Shown here: positions 1-8,759 of the stretch, in pieces
How the letters are laid out: each line of letters opens with the position of its first letter
Position numbering within the stretch: position 1 is the stretch's first letter
Source of the DNA: Hyphomicrobiales bacterium
GTDB lineage: Bacteria > Pseudomonadota > Alphaproteobacteria > Rhizobiales > Rhizobiaceae
Length of the DNA stretch: 64,000 nucleotides
Assembly: GCA_900469955.1 (NCBI GenBank)
Contig: UBYX01000025.1
Coordinates: forward strand, 1 to 64,000
Direction of reading: 5' to 3'
The notes under the pieces: generated by a model
The model's database searches: none
Seen by the model: only the letters and a program-made list of their open reading frames with translations
Told to the model about the DNA's origin: nothing
Made by a program: the position numbers and the translations under genes

Positions 1-300
1 TGGAAGTGTGACTGTCCCTCCACCATCACCTGCATCTCAGTGATCCGTTCTCTCAGCGGGTGCGGCCTCTTTCATGCCATCTCCTTAGTCAGAGATCGCC
101 GGATATTGAAAGCAAAGACCCGGAAGAATCCAGTCAGGAAATTTCATGAATGGCATCACGAAGACGGTCGGGCCGCTCGCATCGTCCATTCTCTCTTAAC
201 CCTGAAAGCAGAGGCCATGCCGTTCTTCAGCGGATGTTAAACGCCACGCGTCATGGCTGGACCTGGTATCGAATAACCCGATCGGATCCTGGGGCAAGAT
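1..300. other. Unassigned stretch upstream of the GGDEF gene
   Basis: No convincing gene lies in these 300 bases. On the minus strand an AAGGAG-like ribosome site near 81-87 sits before ATG codons at about 80 and 75, but both frames stop within 13 codons. A third minus frame stays open to the left edge (from about 35 to 1). It could be the extreme start of a gene lying outside the window, but too little is visible to say. The bases from about 90 to 300 are presumably the 5' region of the GGDEF gene; no clear promoter was recognised. Confidence 0.4.
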
Positions 301-1329
301 ATGACGAGCGAAGTCAGCAAGGCGGTGCGTGACCGGACCCTGCAGGTGGTGAGCCAGCACATGGCGAAGCTGGAGGTGAGCGGCCTGCCGCGCAACTACG
401 AGCTTTTTCACGAGGCTTTGTCCGGCGCAGATGCGGTGCTCTCCCGCGAGGTGCTGGCACTGCCGCTCGCACCTTCCCAAACATTGCTCGACGAAATCGG
501 CCTGCGGTATCAGCTGCCGGGCTTTGTCGCGCTTGCGCCTGCCAGGTCGCGCGATCATGAAATCAATCTGCTCCGGGACCTGCGGGAAAAGATGACGAGC
601 GGGGTCACGCAGAAGCAAGGCTTCACGCGCGTGCTGGAAGCCGTCGCCCGCAGCCTTCGCGAAGACAGCAATGCCGGACCGATGGATATCCTTGCCGAGA
701 TCGAATATTTGAGCGTTTCCTTGTCGGATGCGGTCGTCGCGGAAACGGAACTCGAAGCCGTGCTCAAGGCGGGCGTCGATCGCCTCGTCACCTCGGAGCA
801 AAAAACCGCCGCCGCCCGGGCGATCACCCTGCGCGACCGCCTGACCGCCCTCCCGAACCACGCCGCTTTCGCGGAGCGCCTGGAAACGCTCTATGGCGCA
901 GAGGCCGATAGACGCGATATCGCCCTCTTCCTGGTCACCATCAACGACCTGCCGGACATTGCCCAGACCTATGGCGAGCCGGCCGCCAACCGCATCGTGA
1001 GAAAGGCCGCCTCGATTTTCCGCAAGGCGATCAAGAAGAACGACTTTCTTGCCCGCATTGGCAAGGGGGATTTCGCCTTCCTGTTCAAGGATGTCGGCCG
1101 CGACAGCGTGCATCCCATTGCCGAACGCCTTGGCGCTTCCATTGTCGACAACCTCGTCTTCGCAGTGTCCGACAGAGCGACGGCGACGCTGACGCTCTCG
1201 ATCGGCGTAGCGCTCACCGGGGATGCCTTCTCGCCGCAGCAACTGCGCCTGCAGGCGACCGCCGCCCTCGAAAGTTCCAAGGCGAACGGCCGCGCCGCGG
1301 TTTTCATGCCCGACCAGGCGAGCCGCTAA
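301..1329 (+). CDS. GGDEF-fold protein with degenerate signature (probable non-catalytic diguanylate cyclase relative)
   Basis: A 342-residue cytoplasmic protein with no membrane segment. The C-terminal half, from about residue 175, reads as a GGDEF domain: it has the ...DRLTALPN... entry motif typical of diguanylate cyclases, and the later block ending in a TLSIGVA strand. At about residues 250-258, where active enzymes have RxGGDEF, this protein has R-I-G-K-G-D-F, so one catalytic acid is lost. I infer that cyclic-di-GMP synthesis is impaired and that the protein may act as a GTP- or c-di-GMP-binding regulator. The N-terminal 170 residues are helical and match no domain I recognise. The ATG at 301 follows a GGGGCAAG stretch. 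The ABC-F gene begins 80 bases downstream on the same strand. Confidence 0.8.
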   Translation: MTSEVSKAVRDRTLQVVSQHMAKLEVSGLPRNYELFHEALSGADAVLSREVLALPLAPSQTLLDEIGLRYQLPGFVALAPARSRDHEINLLRDLREKMTSGVTQKQGFTRVLEAVARSLREDSNAGPMDILAEIEYLSVSLSDAVVAETELEAVLKAGVDRLVTSEQKTAAARAITLRDRLTALPNHAAFAERLETLYGAEADRRDIALFLVTINDLPDIAQTYGEPAANRIVRKAASIFRKAIKKNDFLARIGKGDFAFLFKDVGRDSVHPIAERLGASIVDNLVFAVSDRATATLTLSIGVALTGDAFSPQQLRLQATAALESSKANGRAAVFMPDQASR

Positions 1330-1408
1330 GGTCCGCATACAGAACCCATGACGGCAGATGCTTGCGGCCGTCTTGCCTTCACGGGCAGTTTCGGCCAAAA
1401 CCGCCGCC

Positions 1409-3292
1409 ATGATCACGATTACCGACCTTTCCGCCCGCATTGCTGGGCGCCTCCTGCTCGACAATGCCAGCGTGACGCTTCCGGCGGGTGCGAAGGCCGG
1501 GCTTGTCGGCCGCAACGGCGCCGGCAAATCGACGCTCTTCCGGGTCATCACCGGAGACCTCGCCGCCGAAAGCGGTTCGGTGACCATTCCCAGGAACGCC
1601 CGCATCGGCCAGGTCGCGCAGGAAGCACCGGGCACGGAAGATTCACTGATCTCGATCGTGCTCGCCGCCGACAAGGAGCGTACTGCGCTTCTTGAGGAAG
1701 CCGAAACCGCGAGCGATCCGCACCGCATCGCGGAAATCCAGATGCGCCTCGTCGATATCGACGCCCATTCGGCGGAAGCGCGCGCGGCAAGCATTCTTTC
1801 CGGCCTCGGCTTCAACCACGAGGCCCAGCACCGTCCCGCTTCCTCCTTTTCCGGCGGCTGGCGCATGCGTGTCGCACTCGCCTCCGTGCTCTTCGCCGAG
1901 CCCGATCTTCTGCTCCTCGACGAGCCGACCAACTATCTCGACCTTGAAGGCACGATGTGGCTTGAGGACTATGTCCGGCGCTATCCGCACACGGTCATCA
2001 TCATCAGCCACGACCGCGACCTCCTGAACAACGCGGTCAACTCGATCGTCCATCTCGACCAGAAGAAGCTCACCTTCTATCGCGGCGGCTACGATCAGTT
2101 CGAACGGCAGAAGGCCGAGGCCGACGAGCTGCAGATGAAGGCGAAGGCCAAGAGCGACGCGGCCCGCAAGCACATCCAGAGTTATATCGACCGCTTTCGC
2201 TACAAGGCCTCCAAAGCCCGCCAGGCGCAAAGCCGCATCAAGGCGCTGGAACGCATGGGCACCGTTGCCGCCGTGGTGGAAGACCATGTCCAGCCGATTA
2301 CTTTTCCGGAACCGGAAAAGCAGCCTGCCTCGCCGATCGTCGCAATCAGCAAGGGCGCGGTCGGCTATACGCCCGGCAAACCGATCCTGAAGAATATCGG
2401 CCTCAGGATCGACAACGACGATCGGATCGCCCTGCTCGGCTCCAACGGCAACGGCAAATCGACCTTCGCCAAACTGGTTTCGGGCCGACTGGAGCTCGAA
2501 AGCGGCGAGATCAAGCTCGCGCCGAGCCTGAAGATCGGTTTCTTCGCCCAGCACCAGCTCGACGACCTGGTTCCCAATGAATCACCGGTCGACCATGTGC
2601 GCCGGCTGATGCCGGAAGCGCCCGAGGCCAAGGTGCGAGCTCGTGTCGCGCAGATGGGCCTCGCCACCGAAAAGATGAACACCGCCGCCAAGGACCTCTC
2701 TGGTGGCGAAAAGGCACGCCTTCTGATGGGGCTCGCGGCCTTCCACGCACCAAACCTCCTGATCCTCGACGAACCGACCAACCATCTCGACATCGACAGC
2801 CGTCGGGCCCTGATCGAGGCGCTCAACGACTACAACGGCGCCGTCATCCTGATTTCCCACGATCGCCATCTGATCGAGGCGACCGTCGATCGGCTGTGGC
2901 TCGTCAACGAGGGCACTGTGAAAACTTTCGAAGGCGACCTCGAGGAATACCGCGACCTGATCGTCTCTGCGGGACGCAAGAAGGACGAGAAGACACAGGC
3001 CACCGACGAGCCTGCTTCCAAGGCCGACCAGCGCAAGGTCAATGCCGAAAAACGCGCCTCGCTCGCGCCGCTCAGGAAAAAGATCAACGAAATCGAATCC
3101 TTGACGGCCAAGCTGGAGAAACAGATTCAGGCTCTTGATAAAGAACTTGCGGATCCGGCGCTCTACGACAAGTCGCCCGCCAAGGCCGCGCAGAAGGCCA
3201 AGGAACGATCCGACGCGGCGGCGAAGCTCGCGGCGGCGGAAGAAGAATGGCTGATGCTCTCGTCGGAATACGAAGAGGCGATGGCGGGCTGA
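1409..3292 (+). CDS. ABC-F family ATPase (Uup/YheS/EttA-like)
   Basis: A soluble protein with two tandem ABC ATPase domains and no membrane segments, 627 residues from this start. The first domain has Walker A GRNGAGKST at about residue 34, signature FSGGW at about 147 and Walker B LLLLDEPTN at about 167. The second has GSNGNGKST at about 343, LSGGEKARL at about 430 and LILDEPTN at about 450. A charged linker lies between them, and a Lys/Glu-rich coiled-coil tail follows after about residue 545. ABC-F proteins bind ribosomes and relieve translation stalls or confer target protection; which subfamily this is cannot be settled by eye. The frame is open 17 codons further upstream (ATG 1358), but family alignment favours the MITITDL start at 1409. 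Confidence 0.9.
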   Translation: MITITDLSARIAGRLLLDNASVTLPAGAKAGLVGRNGAGKSTLFRVITGDLAAESGSVTIPRNARIGQVAQEAPGTEDSLISIVLAADKERTALLEEAETASDPHRIAEIQMRLVDIDAHSAEARAASILSGLGFNHEAQHRPASSFSGGWRMRVALASVLFAEPDLLLLDEPTNYLDLEGTMWLEDYVRRYPHTVIIISHDRDLLNNAVNSIVHLDQKKLTFYRGGYDQFERQKAEADELQMKAKAKSDAARKHIQSYIDRFRYKASKARQAQSRIKALERMGTVAAVVEDHVQPITFPEPEKQPASPIVAISKGAVGYTPGKPILKNIGLRIDNDDRIALLGSNGNGKSTFAKLVSGRLELESGEIKLAPSLKIGFFAQHQLDDLVPNESPVDHVRRLMPEAPEAKVRARVAQMGLATEKMNTAAKDLSGGEKARLLMGLAAFHAPNLLILDEPTNHLDIDSRRALIEALNDYNGAVILISHDRHLIEATVDRLWLVNEGTVKTFEGDLEEYRDLIVSAGRKKDEKTQATDEPASKADQRKVNAEKRASLAPLRKKINEIESLTAKLEKQIQALDKELADPALYDKSPAKAAQKAKERSDAAAKLAAAEEEWLMLSSEYEEAMAG

Positions 3293-3295
3293 ACC

Positions 3296-3343
3296 TTGTT
3301 CGCCTCGTGAATATCCACTACCTTCCAATGTATATTCACGAGG
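3296..3343 (+). promoter_or_regulatory. Probable promoter and operator of the first toxin-antitoxin pair
   Basis: Two perfect 12-base arms, CCTCGTGAATAT at 3303-3314 and ATATTCACGAGG at 3332-3343, are separated by 17 bases and end 7 bases before the antitoxin ATG. A plausible sigma-70 promoter overlaps the left arm: TTGTTC at 3296-3301, 17-base spacer, TACCTT at 3319-3324. Antitoxins of this type normally repress their own operon by binding such palindromes, so this is most likely the autoregulatory operator. The arms are still perfect although the downstream toxin frame is broken. Confidence 0.7.
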
Positions 3344-3350
3344 TGCCGCC

Positions 3351-3608
3351 ATGCCCCTTTACGTCCGCGACGAACGCGTCAACGAACTGGCCGAGCAGGC
3401 TCGTAAAATTCTCAAAGCGCCCACCAAGACGGATGCGATCCGCCAGGCGCTGCAGAGCGTGGTGGAAACGTCCGAAGCATCGGATATCTCGGAGAAGCCG
3501 CCGCTTAGCGAGCGGCTGAAGGCAATCCAGGACGAAGTGAAAAGGCTCGGGAAACCGAATCCGGATTTCGATGACAAAGCCTTCCTCGACGAGATGTGGG
3601 AGATCTGA
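3351..3608 (+). CDS. vapB: Type II antitoxin, VapB (Rv0623/PSK transcription-factor-like)
   Basis: An 85-residue protein beginning MPLYVRDERVNELAEQ, typical of the Rv0623-like VapB antitoxins. These have a short N-terminal DNA-binding region and a C-terminal tail that occupies the toxin active site; here the acidic tail is FDDKAFLDEMWEI. Its stop (3606-3608) overlaps the ATG of the toxin reading frame at 3608 in a TGATG arrangement, so the two would be translationally coupled. A perfect inverted repeat just upstream suggests autorepression. Because the toxin frame is interrupted, this antitoxin may persist as an orphan, possibly able to neutralise related VapC toxins; that is inference. Confidence 0.85.
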   Translation: MPLYVRDERVNELAEQARKILKAPTKTDAIRQALQSVVETSEASDISEKPPLSERLKAIQDEVKRLGKPNPDFDDKAFLDEMWEI

Positions 3609-3996
3609 TGTTTCTGGATACATCGGCGATCATTGAAATCCTGCTTAGCGATCCAAAATCAGAAGATCTGATCCGGCGATTGGAGACATCCCCTGACCCG
3701 CGATCGGGCCAACCGTAGTGTACGAGGCTGCCGTCGTGCTGTCAGGGAAACAAAACCTGCCCGTTCCTGAATCCGAGCGACTTGTCCGCTCATTGTTGTC
3801 TGAACCGAACGTTGCGGTCCTCCCAGCAACGGATCAAATTGCCTCGAATGCCCTCGACGCCTTCGACCGCTACGGCAAGGGCCGTCATCCGGCGAAGCTT
3901 AATTTCGGCGATTGCTTCAGCTATGCCGGCGCCAAGGCTGCCGGGGCTGGTCTGCTCTATGTCGGCGACGATTTTGCCCTCACCGACCTTGCCTGA
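3608..3996 (+). pseudogene. vapC: VapC PIN-domain toxin, interrupted by a frameshift
   Basis: The first frame starts MFLDTSAIIEILL, a classic VapC PIN-domain start with the first catalytic Asp at residue 4, and runs to a TAG at 3716-3718 after 36 codons. The rest of the domain continues in the +2 frame to 3996 (GPTVVYEAAVVLSG, NFGDCFSYA, YVGDDFAL), carrying the remaining Glu and two Asp active-site residues. The shift must fall between the TGA of the second frame (3694-3696) and the TAG at 3716, consistent with loss of one base. Joined, the two parts give about 128 residues, normal for VapC. No other lesion is visible, so this is either a recent inactivation or a sequencing error. Confidence 0.8.
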
Positions 3997-4048
3997 GCCG
4001 AGCCGCTTTTTTTTGAAAACCCATCGAACACCTTGACGAGCTTCTGCC

Positions 4049-6106
4049 ATGGATCTTTTTCTCGAAACCGACGACGACCAGAAGACGCTCGCTTTCATCG
4101 CCCAGCGGAACGAGGCCTCCCGCAGAAAGCTCTGGACTGCGGAATTCGAAAAGGATCGCGACGCGATCAAGGCGATGATCGAGCGCGACGACCGGCTGAT
4201 CATCCCGACCCGGCGCGGCAAGTGGCTCTTCGATTTCCACCGCAGCACGGAAAACCCGCTCGGCGTCTGGCGGCGCCTGCCGGCCGATCAAGCGGCGCGG
4301 GCCGACGCGGCATGGGAGCCGGTATTCGACCTCGATGACTTCTGCCGGAAAGAGGGCAAGCGCTGGATCTACAACGGCGCGGTGACCTGCCCCTGGGAGC
4401 CGACGCGCGTCCTCCTGCAGCTTTCCGACGGAGGTTCCGATCTGCAACGCCTTCTCGAATTCGACGCGGAAACCAAAACCGTTGTCGAGGGCGGTTTCGA
4501 CACGCCCGCCGTGCGCTCGCATGCCAGTTGGCTCAGTCGCGACGAGATCTGCTATTTCGGCTCCATCGATGATTATTCGGCGACCCGTTCCGGCTGGCCG
4601 CGGGTGGGCCGACGGCTGAAACGCGGTCAGAAGCCGCAGGACGCGCCGATCCTCCATGAAGCGGCCGACAGCGACGTCTACGGCTACAGCTTCGTCATCG
4701 ACCCGATGTTCTGGAACGGGACCGCGGGCGAACAGCAGATCGAGATCTTTTCGGCCTGCCACGAGATCGGCAAGCAGAGCATCCACGCCAGGGGTGGTGA
4801 CGGAAACCTGCGTCGTCTCGACCTGCCGACCGAGATCGATTTCTCGATCAACCACGATCACGTGCTCTGGCGGGCAAAGACCGACGAACGTTTTCCAATC
4901 GGCAGCCTGATCCTGCAACGCTTCACGCCATTTGCCGACGAGCCACTCGACAATCCGGAGCGTATCCTGTTCACGCCGAAGGAGGGGCAGTCCGTCTCAC
5001 AGTTCTCGCTACTCAAGACCTGGTGCGTCTTCATCGTCAGCGATCACCTGAAGCCGAGGTTCTTCCTCCTCGACCTGACCAGGGGTGAGGCCACACCGCA
5101 GGAGGTTGCCCTGCCGGCTGAAGTCCAGTCGGTTTCCTTCCGCACGCTCGATGCTGATCTTCATCAGGGAGAGGAAGTGCTGCAGGTGATCGGCCAAGGC
5201 TTCCTCAAACCTCCCGCCTGTTACATTCTCGACCTTTCGAACCGCAACAGCAAATGGGAGCTTCGACAGACCGCAACGGCGCCCGCCTATTTCGATACGG
5301 AGGGAATGCGCTCAGAACTCCTGGAGGCGATATCGGAAGACGGGACCAGGGTGCCCTATCACATCATCCTTCCCAAGGCCTGGACGGAGGGCGAGTTGCC
5401 GTTCCTGATGTATGGCTATGGGGGTTTCGAGGCGCCGCTCTCGCCCTATTATTCCGGCGCCAACGGCATCTGGCTCGAACAGGGTGGCGCCTATGTCCAG
5501 GCCTATATCCGCGGCGGCGGAGAATTCGGACCGGACTGGCACCGCGTTGCCAAGCGCGCCGGCAGGCACAAGGCATTCGAGGATTTCGTCGCGGTCGCCC
5601 GGGATCTCGTCAAGCGCGGCTATACGAAACCCTCGCGGATCGCCTGCACCGGCGGCAGCAATGGCGGACTGCTGACGGCGGTTATGCTGACCCGCTACCC
5701 GGAGGATTTCGGGGCCGTCTGGACGCGCGTTCCGGTCATCGACATGTCGCGTTTCCATGTGTTTCCGGCCGGCAAGGCCTGGATGGACGAATACGGCAAT
5801 CCAGACGAAGCGGCCGATCTCGACTACATGCTTTCCTACTCACCGCTGCATCAGGTGAAAGCGGCAGGTGCGGTCGAGTACCCGCCCGTCTACATCGAGA
5901 GTTCCTCCAACGACGACCGTGTGCATCCCTCGCATGCCCGCCGTTTCGCCAAGCGTCTCGAGGATAGCGGTCATAAGCCGCTTTTCCACGAATTCGGTTC
6001 CGGCGGCCACGGCGGTGCAGGCGATTCCAGCGAACAGGCGGCGCGCCCGGCCATGGGCTACAGCTTCCTGCGCCAGACGATCATGCGGCCGCCCTCTTCG
6101 ACCTGA
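4049..6106 (+). CDS. Prolyl oligopeptidase family (S9) serine peptidase
   Basis: A 685-residue cytoplasmic protein without a signal peptide. The N-terminal 400 residues read as a beta-propeller-like region; the C-terminal 270 form an alpha/beta-hydrolase peptidase domain. The nucleophile motif GGSNGG puts the Ser near residue 535, the Asp lies in the SSNDDRVHP segment near 621, and the His in GSGGHGG near 653. The propeller/hydrolase order and the length fit family S9A, which cleaves short peptides after proline; the true substrate is unknown. The start at 4049 has only a weak ribosome site. The gene stands alone, with a strong hairpin 30 bases after the stop. Confidence 0.88.
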   Translation: MDLFLETDDDQKTLAFIAQRNEASRRKLWTAEFEKDRDAIKAMIERDDRLIIPTRRGKWLFDFHRSTENPLGVWRRLPADQAARADAAWEPVFDLDDFCRKEGKRWIYNGAVTCPWEPTRVLLQLSDGGSDLQRLLEFDAETKTVVEGGFDTPAVRSHASWLSRDEICYFGSIDDYSATRSGWPRVGRRLKRGQKPQDAPILHEAADSDVYGYSFVIDPMFWNGTAGEQQIEIFSACHEIGKQSIHARGGDGNLRRLDLPTEIDFSINHDHVLWRAKTDERFPIGSLILQRFTPFADEPLDNPERILFTPKEGQSVSQFSLLKTWCVFIVSDHLKPRFFLLDLTRGEATPQEVALPAEVQSVSFRTLDADLHQGEEVLQVIGQGFLKPPACYILDLSNRNSKWELRQTATAPAYFDTEGMRSELLEAISEDGTRVPYHIILPKAWTEGELPFLMYGYGGFEAPLSPYYSGANGIWLEQGGAYVQAYIRGGGEFGPDWHRVAKRAGRHKAFEDFVAVARDLVKRGYTKPSRIACTGGSNGGLLTAVMLTRYPEDFGAVWTRVPVIDMSRFHVFPAGKAWMDEYGNPDEAADLDYMLSYSPLHQVKAAGAVEYPPVYIESSSNDDRVHPSHARRFAKRLEDSGHKPLFHEFGSGGHGGAGDSSEQAARPAMGYSFLRQTIMRPPSST

Positions 6107-6127
6107 CGGCGCGAATACAGCGACGAT

Positions 6128-6159
6128 TGTTAGGCGTACGTCCGGTGGACGTACAAACA
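6128..6159. terminator. Hairpin after the S9 peptidase gene
   Basis: A perfect 8-base inverted repeat, GTACGTCC at 6136-6143 and GGACGTAC at 6147-6154, has a 3-base loop. It is flanked by outer bases TTGTT (6128-6132) and AACAA that could extend the stem across a small bulge. It lies between the peptidase stop and the next gene. There is no long T-run on the plus strand, so termination is plausible but not certain; it could also be an operator for the downstream gene. Confidence 0.5.
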
Positions 6160-6260
6160 ACATTTAATCTTGGTGAATATACTCATCGGCATCGTTCGGA
6201 TACGATTAATCGTTGCATTACCGTTTATCGCTATAGTCACCGCCATCTTTTCTTTTATTG

Positions 6261-7631
6261 ATGGTCGACTTCATGTTGCGTTCGGGGCTGTTTCGTATTT
6301 TTTCTCGCCTGCTTGCCGACCGCCAGGGCAATATTGCGATCATGTTCGCGATTGTGCTCGTGCCGCTGATCACGGCTATCGGAGCAAGCCTCGACTACGT
6401 CCGCGCCTACAACACCCGGTCGAAAATGCAGGCAGACCTCGACGCCGCATTGCTCGGCGCCGTCAAGAGCGTCGGCACCTTGAACGAGGCGGCACTTAAA
6501 GCGCGCATCAAGGAATGGTTTGCCGCACAGACCGATCTTGGAAGCGGCGGCTACACACTTGACGATATCGACATCGACACCTCCAACCACAAGATCACGG
6601 CAACTGCCCGCGCGTCGGTGGCGACGACCCTCCTCAAGGTCGCGGGCATAGACGATGTCGCCGTGGGCGTTGCCTCATCGGTCGAAGGCCCCGGCCGCGC
6701 TTACCTCAATGTCTATGTCGTTCTCGACAAGTCCGCATCGATGTTGCTCGCCGCCACGAGCGCCGGACAGGCTAGTCTCAGGGCTTCCAAGGCGGGCTGC
6801 GCGTTTGCCTGCCATACGCCGGAAGGCAGCCCCTTCAACTACAAGGGCAAGTCCTACACGAACGTCTATGATCTTTCGGTGGCGATGGGGATCAAGCTGC
6901 GGGCCGACGTCTCCGTCGATGCGGTGGGCGAGGTTTTGGATCTGGTCGACACGGCAGACGCCTCCCATGAACGCATCAAGGTGGGGCTTTACACCATCGG
7001 CGAAACAGCGACGCAGGTGCTGGCACCGACCTTCTCCACCTTGAACGCCAAGAAAAAGCTGAGCGACAAGACGAGCGGCCTGACGAGTGCCACCTCGGAG
7101 GAAGCGACCTATTTCGATACGTCGTTCAGCGCGCTCAAGACCATGGTGGGGGCTGCAGGGGACGGATCGAGCGAAAACAGCCCGCTGAAGCTCATCCTGC
7201 TTTTGACGGACGGGGTCCAGTCGGAACGCAACTGGGTGCTGCAGGGTAATTCCGGTATCCGCTTCCCGACATCCAAGGGCTATCTGCAGACGGCCGTCGC
7301 TCCGATCAATTCCGCCTGGTGCAATCAGGTGAAAAGCCTCAATGCCACGGTCGGCGTTCTCTATACGGAATACCTGCCGATGCCCTGGGACTGGGGTTAC
7401 AATGCCACGCTCGGCAAGACGATGACCAGCAGCGGCTACGCCTCGATCTGGGGTGGCACCGTCGCCCCGGGCCAGGGCAATACCTCCCGCACCGACTACA
7501 TTCCGACCGCACTCAGGCAATGCGCCACGAGCGGCGATCTCTTCCTTCAGGCGAACTCCGCCGAAGAAATCGAAGCAGGCCTGTCCGCCCTCTTCAAACA
7601 ATATCTCTCCAAAGTAAGGCTGACGAGCTAG
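6261..7631 (+). CDS. TadG-like protein with von Willebrand factor A domain
   Basis: A 456-residue protein. The N-terminal 45 residues have the RQGNIAIMFAIVLVPLI pattern of TadE/TadG-like pilus-assembly proteins: a short cytoplasmic part, then one membrane helix with a prepilin-like cut region. A VWA domain follows, with a MIDAS-type motif DKSAS near residue 156 and a LLLTDG strand later. Two TadE-like genes follow within 10 bases, so the three likely form one unit of envelope or surface proteins. Tad loci build Flp pili, but the ATPase, secretin and pilin genes are not here. The frame also allows TTG 6258 or ATG 6273 as start; 6261 was chosen as the first ATG. Confidence 0.8.
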   Translation: MVDFMLRSGLFRIFSRLLADRQGNIAIMFAIVLVPLITAIGASLDYVRAYNTRSKMQADLDAALLGAVKSVGTLNEAALKARIKEWFAAQTDLGSGGYTLDDIDIDTSNHKITATARASVATTLLKVAGIDDVAVGVASSVEGPGRAYLNVYVVLDKSASMLLAATSAGQASLRASKAGCAFACHTPEGSPFNYKGKSYTNVYDLSVAMGIKLRADVSVDAVGEVLDLVDTADASHERIKVGLYTIGETATQVLAPTFSTLNAKKKLSDKTSGLTSATSEEATYFDTSFSALKTMVGAAGDGSSENSPLKLILLLTDGVQSERNWVLQGNSGIRFPTSKGYLQTAVAPINSAWCNQVKSLNATVGVLYTEYLPMPWDWGYNATLGKTMTSSGYASIWGGTVAPGQGNTSRTDYIPTALRQCATSGDLFLQANSAEEIEAGLSALFKQYLSKVRLTS

Positions 7632-7640
7632 GACGCCCTC

Positions 7641-8150
7641 ATGAATCGTTTCAAAGCCCTTCTACGCAACGACGATGGGGTGGCGGCGGTCGAGTTTGCG
7701 CTGCTGGTTTTCCCGTTCCTGCTTTTCCTGTTCTGCATCCTCGACATGGCGCTCATGTTCTTCGTCGACAGCGCGCTCGACTCCGCACTTCACATGGCCG
7801 CCCGCGAAGTCCGCGTCGGCACGGCCCATTCCGGAAGTTGGGACCTTGCCAGATTCAAGAGCACAGTCTGCAACAACATGGCCCTCTCCTTCGGCTGCGA
7901 GGACGAACTGCTCCTGACAACGACGACCATGTCGGACTTTTCCTCCATGAATTTCGCGTCGGCGGTCAGCGGCGGCGTCCTTTCGGTCAACGAAAGCTTT
8001 TCTCCGGGATCGTCGGGCGACTACGTGATGATCCAGGCCTTCCTGCCCTGGAGCAGCCTGCTTGCCAAGCTCGGCGCGGACGTCAACACTCTCGCCGACG
8101 GCAGCTATGTACTTTCCGCCGCGGCGGTTTTCAGAAACGAACCATTCTGA
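7641..8150 (+). CDS. TadE-like family protein
   Basis: A 169-residue protein with a short positively charged N-terminus, the motif DDGVAAVEFALLVFPFLLFLF spanning the cytoplasm-membrane boundary, and a periplasmic remainder. The AxxEFA pattern followed by a single helix is the TadE-like signature, resembling prepilins. It begins 9 bases after the VWA gene and ends 8 bases before the next TadE-like gene, so the three are likely cotranscribed. Known TadE-like proteins are membrane pseudopilins needed for Flp pilus assembly; here the role is inferred only from family. Confidence 0.82.
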   Translation: MNRFKALLRNDDGVAAVEFALLVFPFLLFLFCILDMALMFFVDSALDSALHMAAREVRVGTAHSGSWDLARFKSTVCNNMALSFGCEDELLLTTTTMSDFSSMNFASAVSGGVLSVNESFSPGSSGDYVMIQAFLPWSSLLAKLGADVNTLADGSYVLSAAAVFRNEPF

Positions 8151-8158
8151 GGCGGGCG

Positions 8159-8749
8159 ATGGCGCAGGCAAACGATCGAAAAGACAGGCCGCAGGGGCCG
8201 CGCCGCAAAGGCGTCCGGAGCCTGGTCGCCGATCGCGGCGGGCAATCCGCCATCGAATTCACGCTGCTCCTGCCTTTGATGGCGCTGATGTTTGCGGGTA
8301 CCGTGGATCTGGGAGAAGGTCTGATGGTCCAGCGGAAGATCAACCAGATCGCGGAAGTTGCGAGCGACATCGTCTCGCAGGAAGCAAGCTGGAGCACCAG
8401 CGAACTTAAGACCCTCCTTGAAGGGACCGCGGCTGTCCTGACGCCCTTCGACAGCGCCGACCTCGACATCCAGGTTGCGATCGTCGATTTCGATGCCGCG
8501 GGCAATGCAACCGTCAACTGGTCCCGCGCCTACCAGGCCGACCAGCTTGCCGCCGGTGCCCCGCCGCCATTCGACATACCCGACGACGTTGTTGAAAGCG
8601 GCATCCAGCTCGTGGTCAGCAGGGTGGACTACAAGATGACCACGCCTTTCACATCGCTGCTGTCGAGCATCACCGGCAGCAGCGAATACAGCTTCGTCGG
8701 AAAGGCGATCTCGCGGCCGCGCGTTGGCGACAAGATCACCTTGAAATAG
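8159..8749 (+). CDS. TadE-like family protein (second copy)
   Basis: A 196-residue protein from the ATG at 8159; the frame is open far upstream but overlaps the preceding genes. After a basic 25-residue N-terminus comes GGQSAIEFTLLLPLMALMF, again the TadE prepilin-like motif with one membrane helix, then a periplasmic part. It is the last gene of the three-gene TadG/TadE set and ends 10 bases from the convergent holC gene. The protein resembles its neighbour in layout but not closely in sequence, so duplication, if any, is old. Confidence 0.8.
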   Translation: MAQANDRKDRPQGPRRKGVRSLVADRGGQSAIEFTLLLPLMALMFAGTVDLGEGLMVQRKINQIAEVASDIVSQEASWSTSELKTLLEGTAAVLTPFDSADLDIQVAIVDFDAAGNATVNWSRAYQADQLAAGAPPPFDIPDDVVESGIQLVVSRVDYKMTTPFTSLLSSITGSSEYSFVGKAISRPRVGDKITLK

Positions 8750-8759
8750 GCGAAAGCGG

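Noticed and set aside
1-80. Possible start of a minus-strand gene with an AAGGAG site near 81-87
   Set aside because: The two ATG codons fitting the site lead to frames that stop within 13 codons; the one frame open to the edge has no convincing start. Too short to judge.
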